Shown in pieces: positions 1-5,283 of a DNA stretch of 5,283 nt. The stretch spans positions 1 through 5,283 of the forward strand of contig JAQUZZ010000127.1 in NCBI GenBank assembly GCA_028691095.1, in the 5' to 3' direction. Under the pieces are notes generated by a model that worked only from the letters and a program-made list of their open reading frames with translations, was not told the origin of the DNA and ran no database searches. The DNA comes from Alistipes sp. (GTDB lineage Bacteria > Bacteroidota > Bacteroidia > Bacteroidales > Rikenellaceae). Both the position numbers and the translations under genes were made by a program. Within the stretch, counting starts at the first letter, position 1. Each line of letters starts with the position of its first letter.

Positions 1-183
1 GCGCGTGCGAAGCACCCAAGGCATCTTCTCCTCCAAGAACGCCAAGGCCTCACGGGAAGTGATGGTTGGCGGATAGCTAAGGCACACCTCACCGTTGGCA
101 CGCATCCGCAGACTGAGGCGTCGCGCGCGCGCGGTAGGATTCAGGAAGATGTTTCCAAGTACCGTATGGTTATATTCAATCAT
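1..183 (-). CDS. YgjP-like (DUF45) metal-dependent hydrolase, N-terminal part
   Basis: Reading the minus strand from the ATG at 183-181 gives 61 uninterrupted codons to the window edge, beginning MIEYNHTVLGN. Residues 17-60 (TARARRLSLRMRANGEVCL, then SYPP, then EEKMPWVLRTR) match the start of YgjP/DUF45 proteins: an arginine-rich RR(I/L)S(L/M)R strand, a G-x-V strand ending in a proline pair, then a helix with a conserved tryptophan (W56). Family members are small SprT/M48-like zincins of about 230 residues whose HExxH zinc motif lies in the C-terminal half, outside this window, so catalytic competence cannot be judged. The physiological substrate of the family is not well established. The ATG is the first start after the argH terminator, and the conserved region begins soon after it. 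No Shine-Dalgarno sequence is visible, which is normal for Bacteroidota. The gene is 91 bp downstream of argH in the same direction, but a terminator separates them. Confidence 0.72.
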   Translation of the reverse strand, partial: MIEYNHTVLGNIFLNPTARARRLSLRMRANGEVCLSYPPTITSREALAFLEEKMPWVLRTR

Positions 184-190
184 AAGGCGT

Positions 191-239
191 AAGAAAAAAG
201 GCCACAACGCCAAAGGGCAGCGCCTTGCTGTGTTATGGC
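191..239 (-). terminator. Intrinsic terminator downstream of argH
   Basis: On the minus strand, GCCATAAC (239-232) can pair with GTTGTGGC (208-201) over 8 bp, with one G-U pair. The 23-nt interior can form a small inner helix (AAGG with CCTT). The stem is followed directly by CTTTTTTCTT (200-191), with six consecutive U at 199-194. This is a good Rho-independent terminator, 36 nt beyond the argH stop codon. The tract ends only about 10 nt before the ATG of the next gene, so the hairpin also lies in that gene's leader if there is read-through. Confidence 0.68.
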
Positions 240-274
240 AATATAAGGAAAGGTGAACACGCTGTCAAGGGCTG

Positions 275-1612
275 CTACTCCATCTTAACCAGCTCGGCTT
301 CGGCCTGTGCGACGTGCTCAAAATGGAATTGATCGACAATCTGCTGCATCAACCCTGAGATCTCGGCCGTACACAGATTCCCGATGCTTCCCTCGTGGGT
401 GTGGTGCACCTGCTTCTCGGCACGGAATTTTCCCTGTTCGATGTCCAGTCCCACCTTTTTGTAGGCTTCGCGGAAAGGAACGCCCTGAAGCACCATGTGG
501 TTGACGACTTCGACACTGAACAGATAGTCATATTTCGGATCCTCCAGAATGTGGGGTTTGACCGAGAGATTATCCAACATATAGGTGGCCATATGCAGGG
601 AGCTACGCAGGTCGGCAATGGCCGGGAAGAGCACCTCCTTGAGGAGTTGAAGATCTCGATTGTAACCACTCGGCAGGTTGGTGGTGAGCATGGTGATCTG
701 GTTGGGCAACGCCTGAATCAGGTTGCATTTGCCACGCATAATCTCCCACACGTCGGGATTCTTCTTGTGGGGCATGATGCTCGATCCGGTGGTGAGCTCG
801 GCCGGATAGGAGATGAAGCCGAAGTTCTGGTTGAGGAACATCGTGTTGTCCATGGCCAGTCGCGACAGCGTAGAGGCTACCGACGCGAGGGCTTGAGCCA
901 CGATGCGTTCGCTCTTACCCCGTCCCATTTGGGCACAGATCACGTTGTAACACAGGGTATCAAAACCTAAGAGCTGGGTGGTCATCGTGCGGTTGAGCGG
1001 GAACGACGATCCGTAACCGGCCGCAGAACCCAGCGGGTTCTTATTGCAGATGCGATAGGCAGCGTGCAGCATCTGTGTGTCGTCGACCAAACTCTCGGCA
1101 TAGGCTCCCAACCAGAGTCCGAACGAAGAGGGCATGGCGATTTGCAGATGGGTGTAGCCGGGCATCAACACCTCTTTATACTTCTCGGAGAGTTGTTGCA
1201 GCTTCTCGAAGAGAACCTGCACCTCCCCAACGATCTCTTTGAGCTGGCGACGCAGGAAGATACGCAGGTCAACCAAGACCTGATCGTTGCGCGAACGTCC
1301 GCTGTGGATCTTCTTGCCGGCCTCTCCGATGCGTTGGGTCAGCAGGAATTCGACCTGCGAATGGACATCTTCGACCCCCTCCTCGATGGTGAATTTCCCG
1401 TCGAGAATCTCGTGATAGATCTTTTTGAGTTCAGACTGCACCTGCTCCAGATCCTCCTGAGGCAGCAGCCCTATGGAGGTTAACATCCGGGTGTGCGCCA
1501 ACGATCCCAGAACGTCGGCTTCGGCTAAATAGAGATCCATCTCGCGATCGCGTCCTACCGTGAAGCGCTCGACCTCCTTATTGACATCGTTGCTTTTCTG
1601 CCAGAGTTTCAT
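275..1612 (-). CDS. argH: Argininosuccinate lyase (ArgH), complete
   Basis: ArgH cleaves argininosuccinate to L-arginine and fumarate, the last step of arginine biosynthesis, in the cytoplasm as a homotetramer. The 445-residue product, slightly shorter than the usual 455-470, carries the fumarase/aspartase superfamily blocks in order: HSGRSRNDQV (103-112), PGYTHLQIAMPSS (151-163, with the T154-H155 pair) and the signature loop GSSIMPHKKNPD (276-287), whose serines 277/278 include the expected catalytic serine. No key motif is missing. Several positions differ from proteobacterial and human ASL (AMPSS after GYTHLQ, where AQP is usual, and GSAAGYGSSFPLNR at 195-208, where GAGALAGTTYPIDR is typical), a pattern I associate with the Bacteroidota branch. 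The ATG at 1612-1610 (MKLWQKSNDVNKEVERFTVGRD) places the N-terminal block correctly; no Shine-Dalgarno is seen. Upstream is a 375-bp repeat-rich spacer, so the gene probably has its own promoter. An intrinsic terminator follows. Identification is very secure. Confidence 0.97.
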   Translation of the reverse strand: MKLWQKSNDVNKEVERFTVGRDREMDLYLAEADVLGSLAHTRMLTSIGLLPQEDLEQVQSELKKIYHEILDGKFTIEEGVEDVHSQVEFLLTQRIGEAGKKIHSGRSRNDQVLVDLRIFLRRQLKEIVGEVQVLFEKLQQLSEKYKEVLMPGYTHLQIAMPSSFGLWLGAYAESLVDDTQMLHAAYRICNKNPLGSAAGYGSSFPLNRTMTTQLLGFDTLCYNVICAQMGRGKSERIVAQALASVASTLSRLAMDNTMFLNQNFGFISYPAELTTGSSIMPHKKNPDVWEIMRGKCNLIQALPNQITMLTTNLPSGYNRDLQLLKEVLFPAIADLRSSLHMATYMLDNLSVKPHILEDPKYDYLFSVEVVNHMVLQGVPFREAYKKVGLDIEQGKFRAEKQVHHTHEGSIGNLCTAEISGLMQQIVDQFHFEHVAQAEAELVKME

Positions 1613-1623
1613 AATATGGGTGA

Positions 1624-1706
1624 TTTAACGTGAGTTTCACGAATCGAGATCCTCACACAATTCAATTCTATCCTTTACTTTCCAAATCCGTGAAACTCAC
1701 GTTAAA
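1624..1706. repeat. 18-bp perfect inverted repeat in the argH leader
   Basis: TTTAACGTGAGTTTCACG (1624-1641) is the exact reverse complement of CGTGAAACTCACGTTAAA (1689-1706), separated by 47 bp. The arm nearest argH ends 11 nt upstream of its ATG. If transcribed, it would form an 18-bp stem immediately before the start codon. As DNA, the arms look like terminal repeats of a very small MITE-like element, but no target-site duplication is evident at the flanks (TGA before, GGC after). The 155-bp repeat contains the whole right arm but only the TTTCACG part of the left arm, so copy 2 lacks the complete inverted repeat. Confidence 0.85.
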
Positions 1707-1724
1707 GGCTTTTTGCAAAAGCCT
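1706..1724. repeat. AGGCTTTT/AAAAGCCT hairpin, copy 1
   Basis: An 8-bp perfect stem (AGGCTTTT at 1706-1713, AAAAGCCT at 1717-1724) encloses the trinucleotide TGC. On the minus strand it is followed by TTAACG, and on the plus strand by CTCGTTCTTT. Neither is a real U tract, so it is at best a weak terminator for the M16 gene. Confidence 0.6.
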
Positions 1725-1751
1725 CTCGTTCTTTCGATAACCCCCTCCCAA

Positions 1752-1775
1752 CCTCCCCCACACCGTTGGGGAAGG
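1752..1775. repeat. GC-rich palindrome, copy 1
   Basis: CCTCCCCCA (1752-1760) pairs with TGGGGAAGG (1767-1775) around the 6-nt loop CACCGT. Eight of nine positions pair, and the single defect is C1755 opposite A1772. It resembles the short C-rich/G-rich palindromes (CCTCCCCC...GGGGGAGG) that I recall as scattered between genes in some Bacteroidales; that family assignment is from memory and unverified. No T tract follows on either strand, so it is not an intrinsic terminator. Confidence 0.55.
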
Positions 1776-1860
1776 AGCAGGTAGTGGAATTTCACGAATC
1801 GAGATTCTCACACAATTCAATTCTATCCTTTACTTTCCAAATCCGTGAAACTCACGTTAA

Positions 1861-1879
1861 AGGCTTTTTGCAAAAGCCT
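1861..1879. repeat. AGGCTTTT/AAAAGCCT hairpin, copy 2
   Basis: Identical to the hairpin in copy 1, shifted by exactly 155 bp: an 8-bp stem with a TGC loop. Together with the GC-rich dyad at 1907-1930 it is the first structure met by transcription leaving the M16 gene. It lacks a strong U tract. Confidence 0.6.
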
Positions 1880-1906
1880 CTCGTTCTTTCGATAACCCCC
1901 TCCCAA

Positions 1907-1930
1907 CCTTCCCCACACCGTTGGGGGAGG
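1907..1930. repeat. GC-rich palindrome, copy 2
   Basis: CCTTCCCCA (1907-1915) pairs with TGGGGGAGG (1922-1930) around the loop CACCGT. The position that is C opposite A in copy 1 is T1910 opposite G1927 here, which is a wobble pair when read as plus-strand RNA. Both copies are thus one substitution away from the same perfect 9-bp palindrome. Confidence 0.55.
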
Positions 1931-1987
1931 AGCGGGTAGTGGAATTTCACGAATTGTTGGAGGTATACGATGAGTTTTGTGGATGCG

Positions 1988-4804
1988 CTATTCGGTTTTG
2001 GCCACACCGTTCATGACAACTTCCACGCGGTTGGACGAGTCGTAGACGCGACGCGCCATGCGCGCCACATCCTCGGGTGTGATCTGGTTGAGGGTCTCCA
2101 AATAGAGACTCTGATCGTCCGTGCCGTAACGATAGCGCGACACCAGTTGATTCAGCCAGTAGTTGTTCTCCTTGATCGACTGCGCGTAACTCTTCTGCAT
2201 ATACTCCATCACTTTGCCAAAGGCGGCCTCGGTGGGACCCTGCTCTGCCACCTGTTTGAGCTCTGCGAGGGCGCGATCGGTCAGGGCCTTCACCCGCTCG
2301 TTGTTGGTGTCAAACGAGATGGTAAACATAAAGTGATGGTAGGGTTGGCGCAACAGCGAGGCTTGCACCCCTACCCCATAGGTTCCACCCTCCTGTTCGC
2401 GAATGGTCTCCACGTAGACAATATCCATAATCTGTTCCAAGAAGCTGACCGACAAAGCGTTTCGGAGTGAGTAATCCAACTCTCCGGAAATCGAGAGCAC
2501 GGCCGTGGCTTTGGGTGTCGAAACGGGTTTGTCAAAGGTGACGGCACGGGTTCCGGGACGCACAAAGGGGAGTGTGGCACTCTGCTCGCGACGTTGACCG
2601 TCGGGCAGGGAGGCCAAATATTGCTCAACGACCGGACGCAAGGTGGCGGTGTCGACATTCCCCACAAAGACGAAGGTGAAATCTCCGGCATCCGCAAAGC
2701 GATCGGCATAGAGCTCCATGATGCGGTCGTAGCTCAGGCGGTCGAGACGGGCAGGCGTCAAGCGTCGGTAACGTGGCGTACTGCCATAGAGGGTGCGCAT
2801 CAGCGTATCCTGAAGTGCGGTTTTCGGGTCGGCCTCGTTATTGACAAGGCGGGTACGCATCTGCGTGTGCCACGTATTGTAGAGGGTGGTGTCGCGACGC
2901 GGTGAGGTGAAGAGCAGGTAGGTGAGTTGCATCATCTCCGTGAGATCTTTCGGTGTGCAACTGGCATTGACCCCTTCACCCGTTGCATTGACATAGGGTC
3001 GATAGGAGATCTTCTTGCCGGCCAATTTCTTATAGAGATCGGTGGGGTTATAACGCCCCAGTCCTCCGATGGTCACGACGCTATTTTGGAAATTCATATA
3101 GAGGGAGTCGCTTTCGGGATAAGCCGAGGTTCCTCCGTTGCTGAAGGCCTGGAAGAGGATCTCGTCGCTCTTGAAATCCGTCGGTTTAATCAGCACAGAG
3201 GCTCCGTTGCTCAGACGCCACAGGATGGTACCGAAGGCGCCTTGTTCCTCCGAAAGAATCGCACCCGCAGGCGGAACCTGATCGACCAGTCCCCCTTCCA
3301 TCACCCGCTCCACATAGGGGGTCACCTGAACCGCTGAGGCTTGCCGATAGGCCTCCACCAGTTGACGATCCGTGGGGTATTGCAGCGAATCCTTGGCGGG
3401 AGCCATCAGCACAACCGCCGTATTACGCGGATCGGTGAACATCCGTGCAAAGACCCCATTGACACTGTCCAAGGTGATCTGCGGAGCTCGTTGCTGGTAG
3501 TAGTGATAGAGGTAGGAGGTGCTCAACAGGGGTTCGTCGTCCAAGAAATTATCCAAACACCGCTGTACGTAGGTGTCGTTTTTCACCTTGTTGCGCTCCT
3601 TGTATTGATTCTCGAAATAACTCTCCAGCCGCGCCTGCGCCCGTGCATACTCCGCCGGAGTGAATCCGAACGATCGGGCTTGCATCAGTACACCCACTGC
3701 GGCATCCAAAGCCGGTTGCCAGTGGTCGTCGCGGAAGGAGGCGTAGAGTTGATAGGCTCCACGGGTCTTGGCCAGGAAGTAGTCGTCTTCGGCAAACTGA
3801 GCTCCCAGATAGGGCGGGTTGGCCTGCTGGGTTAGTTCAAAGAGTCGATCGTTGAGCATCATAGCGCAGGCCGTGTGGACGTAATCGTTATCCAGTCCTT
3901 GGGTGGTGCTCTTTTGTGCCGGCGTGAGTTTGTCGAATTTATAGAGGGCGATGACCATTGCCGAGGTGGCTTCCGGGTCGGTGGCCACGGCTCCGAGGAG
4001 CTCCTTGTTGTCCTCCACCGGATAGTAGACCCGTTTGGCGGGACGTTTCTTAGCGGGAATATCCTGCCAGAGGGCTTGGATCTGACGTTCCATGCTATCT
4101 ACGTCGATGTCGCCGACGATCACAATTCCTTGCAGGTCGGGACGATACCATTTGTGATAGTAGTCGCGCAACACCTGTGGCGGGAAGTTGTCGACCACCT
4201 CCATCGTGCCGATGGGCATACGATAGGGGTAACGATTCCCCTTGGCAAAGATCTTGGGCATAACGGAGTCGTACATCCGCAGGGTGGCATTGCTACGCGT
4301 ACGCCACTCCTCATGAATCACCTTGCGCTCCTTGTCGATCGCAGGCTCCTCCAGTGAGATGAAGCCCGACCAATCGTGCAGCACCAACAGACAGGAGTCG
4401 AGCAATCCGGCAGCCGTAGTCGGCACATCCATGATGTTATAGACCGTTTGGTCGAAAGAGGTGTAGGCATTGACGTTGGTGCCGAATTTGATGCCTCGGT
4501 TTTGCAGATACTCCAACATGGAGCTTCCGGGGAAGTTGGCGGTACCATTGAAGGCCATGTGCTCCAGAAAGTGAGCCAAACCTCGCTGCTGCTCCTCTTC
4601 GAGGATCGACCCGACGCGTTGAGCGATGTAGAAGTCGGCTCGCTGCTTGGGCAGGTCGTTGTGTCGGATGTAGTAGGTCAAACCGTTGGGAAGCGTTCCC
4701 TTACGCACCGCACTATCGACAGGAAGTGGTGCATACTTGGGGGCCTTAGCACCGCAGATCGTTGCGAGCAACAGTCCCGAAAGAAGGAGCATAAACTTTT
4801 TCAT
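1988..4804 (-). CDS. Secreted M16 (pitrilysin/insulinase-type) zinc metallopeptidase
   Basis: From the ATG at 4804-4802 the product is 938 residues. It begins with a signal peptide: MKKF, a hydrophobic stretch to about residue 16, then a likely signal peptidase I site after AKA (residue 21). The cysteine at 17 is preceded by Ile, so this is not a good lipobox. The N-terminal half has the inverted zinc motif HFLEH (H78, catalytic E81, H82) and a third ligand in HEEWR (165/166, probably E166 by comparison with mitochondrial MPP), then a second M16 fold with VGDID (230-234). The C-terminal half lacks HxxEH but has VGNVD (about 714-718) and REQEGGTYGVGV, giving the conserved R802/Y809 pair that helps hold substrate. 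Four M16 modules in one chain match the roughly 930-950-residue Bacteroidota members. It should degrade peptides in the periplasm or at the envelope; the substrate is unknown. A TTG two codons upstream (4810-4808) would give MDMKKF, but the ATG makes the more typical signal peptide. Spacers of 173 and 375 bp on either side argue for its own transcription unit. Confidence 0.93.
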   Translation of the reverse strand: MKKFMLLLSGLLLATICGAKAPKYAPLPVDSAVRKGTLPNGLTYYIRHNDLPKQRADFYIAQRVGSILEEEQQRGLAHFLEHMAFNGTANFPGSSMLEYLQNRGIKFGTNVNAYTSFDQTVYNIMDVPTTAAGLLDSCLLVLHDWSGFISLEEPAIDKERKVIHEEWRTRSNATLRMYDSVMPKIFAKGNRYPYRMPIGTMEVVDNFPPQVLRDYYHKWYRPDLQGIVIVGDIDVDSMERQIQALWQDIPAKKRPAKRVYYPVEDNKELLGAVATDPEATSAMVIALYKFDKLTPAQKSTTQGLDNDYVHTACAMMLNDRLFELTQQANPPYLGAQFAEDDYFLAKTRGAYQLYASFRDDHWQPALDAAVGVLMQARSFGFTPAEYARAQARLESYFENQYKERNKVKNDTYVQRCLDNFLDDEPLLSTSYLYHYYQQRAPQITLDSVNGVFARMFTDPRNTAVVLMAPAKDSLQYPTDRQLVEAYRQASAVQVTPYVERVMEGGLVDQVPPAGAILSEEQGAFGTILWRLSNGASVLIKPTDFKSDEILFQAFSNGGTSAYPESDSLYMNFQNSVVTIGGLGRYNPTDLYKKLAGKKISYRPYVNATGEGVNASCTPKDLTEMMQLTYLLFTSPRRDTTLYNTWHTQMRTRLVNNEADPKTALQDTLMRTLYGSTPRYRRLTPARLDRLSYDRIMELYADRFADAGDFTFVFVGNVDTATLRPVVEQYLASLPDGQRREQSATLPFVRPGTRAVTFDKPVSTPKATAVLSISGELDYSLRNALSVSFLEQIMDIVYVETIREQEGGTYGVGVQASLLRQPYHHFMFTISFDTNNERVKALTDRALAELKQVAEQGPTEAAFGKVMEYMQKSYAQSIKENNYWLNQLVSRYRYGTDDQSLYLETLNQITPEDVARMARRVYDSSNRVEVVMNGVAKTE

Positions 4805-4849
4805 ATCCAAATCAAATAAGTAACCCCAAAGAATTATTAAGCCTTTTTC

Positions 4850-4875
4850 TCACGGCATATACCTGATATACCGAT
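4850..4875. repeat. 26-bp motif with dyad upstream of the M16 gene, copy 1
   Basis: This motif (TCACGG...GATATACCGAT) recurs at 4920-4945 with 21 of 26 positions identical; the first 6 and last 10 bases are the same in both. The interior GGCATATACCTGATATACC is an imperfect dyad. It lies about 45 bp upstream of the M16 start codon, where a regulator could bind, but which regulator is unknown. Confidence 0.5.
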
Positions 4876-4919
4876 ATATTTATTGCAACTAAATAGCACG
4901 ATGAGCTTCAACCCTTTCA

Positions 4920-4945
4920 TCACGGTACACCCCGGATATACCGAT
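4920..4945. repeat. 26-bp motif with dyad upstream of the M16 gene, copy 2
   Basis: This is the second occurrence, 70 bp from the first measured start to start and 33 bp from the ArgE-like stop codon. Read as minus-strand RNA, GGUAUAU can pair with GUGUACC over 7 bp with two G-U pairs and a 5-nt loop. No U tract follows, so it is not a typical terminator. The remainder of 4805-4977 is AT-rich leader; I found no convincing Bacteroidota promoter (TTTG spaced about 20 bp from TAnnTTTG) there. Confidence 0.5.
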
Positions 4946-4977
4946 GCGTTGTTTACTATGAATCGCCCTCTCTTCGT

Positions 4978-5283
4978 TTAGAGAATGGAGGTAAGCATCT
5001 GAATGTAGAGGCTGATGCCTTCGCGGATCTCACTCAGGTGGACAAATTCATCGGCACTGTGCGATCGGGCACTATCTCCGACCCCCAATTTGAGGGAGGG
5101 AATATCCAGCAGCGCCTGATCGGAGGTGGTGGGCGATCCGTAGGTGGTGCGACCCAAGGCGATGCCCACCTTCACGATCGGATGGTCGGGACGGATGCTG
5201 GAAGGCTTCAGGCGGGTCGAGCGAGGGGTGACCTCACAGTCGACGTGTTGACGGATAAGCTCCAGCACCTCTTCGTTGGTGTA
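4978..5283 (-). CDS. argE: ArgE-like M20 family deacylase, C-terminal part
   Basis: The last 101 codons plus TAA are present; the open frame continues through the window edge (YTNEEVLELIRQH...), so the in-frame GTG at 5268-5266 is an internal valine and not the start. The segment covers the end of the M20 catalytic domain: GRTTYGSPTTSDQALL, then PSLKLGVGDSARSHSADEFVHLSEI. The histidine in RSHSADEF is the conserved C-terminal metal ligand of ArgE/DapE-type di-zinc amidases, and the block is typical of the N-acyl-ornithine or N-acyl-citrulline deacetylase of Bacteroidota. It would act in the cytoplasm to release ornithine or citrulline from its N-acyl form. In Bacteroides fragilis the transcarbamylase uses succinylornithine, so a succinyl substrate is possible; the fragment does not decide this. 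The nearby argH supports an arginine role. DapE or another M20 peptidase is the main alternative. No terminator is seen after the stop codon. Confidence 0.8.
   Translation of the reverse strand, partial: YTNEEVLELIRQHVDCEVTPRSTRLKPSSIRPDHPIVKVGIALGRTTYGSPTTSDQALLDIPSLKLGVGDSARSHSADEFVHLSEIREGISLYIQMLTSIL

Larger units (their letters stand above)
1635..1789. repeat. 155-bp tandem repeat, copy 1
   Basis: This block is followed directly by a second copy at exactly +155 bp. The two differ by substitution at only four positions (1651/1806, 1755/1910, 1772/1927, 1779/1934), with no indels. It has no plausible gene: 155 is not a multiple of three and neither strand reads through convincingly. It contains an AT-rich stretch, the right arm of the 18-bp inverted repeat, the AGGCTTTT hairpin (1706-1724) and the GC-rich dyad (1752-1775). 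Near-identity indicates a recent duplication or homogenisation by recombination. Confidence 0.95.
1790..1944. repeat. 155-bp tandem repeat, copy 2
   Basis: This is the second copy, nearest the M16 stop codon, matching copy 1 at 151 of 155 positions. It is followed by a 10-bp start of a third copy (TTTCACGAAT, 1945-1954), after which the sequence becomes unrelated 33 bp before the M16 stop codon. The stretch 1613-1987 therefore consists almost entirely of this duplication, with no gene in it. Confidence 0.95.

Noticed and set aside
395..970. Long plus-strand open frame opposite argH
   Set aside because: It is a shadow of the argH codons; the minus-strand frame has all the argininosuccinate lyase motifs and this frame has none.
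1613..1700. Promoter for argH (TTTG with TAGAATTG on the minus strand, about 1662-1686)
   Set aside because: The -7-like element is one mismatch from TAnnTTTG, but the gap to the TTTG is about 12 bp instead of about 19-21, so it is not supported.
1706..1724. Intrinsic terminator for the M16 gene
   Set aside because: The hairpin is good, but neither strand has a run of T after it; I list it only as a repeat structure.
1635..1954. CRISPR array
   Set aside because: The unit is a 155-bp direct tandem repeat without spacers, and no cas gene is present.
1970..2470. Plus-strand open frame of 166 codons preceded by GGAGG at a good distance from its ATG
   Set aside because: It lies almost wholly antisense to the C-terminal M16 coding sequence, its translation resembles no protein family, and Bacteroidota rarely depend on Shine-Dalgarno sequences.
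4808..4810. TTG as the start codon of the M16 peptidase
   Set aside because: The ATG two codons downstream gives a standard MKKF signal peptide; the TTG adds only two residues, one of them acidic, before the positive N-region.
4376..4819. Plus-strand open frame opposite the N-terminus of the M16 gene
   Set aside because: It is a mirror of a strongly supported coding region with signal peptide and zinc motif on the other strand, and has no recognisable domain.

Overview
This window looks like ordinary chromosome from a member of the Bacteroidales (phylum Bacteroidota). The evidence is the divergent Bacteroidota-type argininosuccinate lyase, the long secreted single-chain M16 zinc peptidase typical of that phylum, and start codons without strong Shine-Dalgarno sequences. 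I cannot place it at genus level. All four genes lie on the minus strand, so transcription runs from high to low coordinates.

Layout in the direction of transcription: (1) 5283-4978, the C-terminal 101 codons of an ArgE-like M20 deacylase, cut by the window edge. (2) 4977-4805, a 173-bp spacer with two related 26-bp motifs, each containing an imperfect dyad. (3) 4804-1988, a complete secreted M16 (pitrilysin/insulinase-type) peptidase of 938 residues. (4) 1987-1613, a 375-bp non-coding spacer made mostly of a tandem duplication: two 155-bp copies differing at 4 positions, plus a 10-bp start of a third. It also holds an 18-bp perfect inverted repeat beside the argH start and two small dyads in each copy. 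(5) 1612-275, complete argH. (6) 274-184, a 91-bp spacer with a convincing intrinsic terminator for argH. (7) 183-1, the first 61 codons of a YgjP/DUF45-type metal-dependent hydrolase, cut by the window edge.

ArgE-like deacylase and ArgH are both late arginine-biosynthesis enzymes. In Bacteroides fragilis the carbamoylation step uses N-succinylornithine, so the ArgE-like enzyme here may remove an acyl group (possibly succinyl) from an acylated citrulline or ornithine; ArgG, outside the window, would then supply argininosuccinate to ArgH. The M16 peptidase between them has no evident role in arginine synthesis. Both large spacers suggest separate transcription units rather than one tight operon.

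I see no mobile-element gene, CRISPR array, tRNA, rRNA or novel multi-gene system. The parts most worth a second look are the non-coding repeats at 1624-1954 and 4850-4945.
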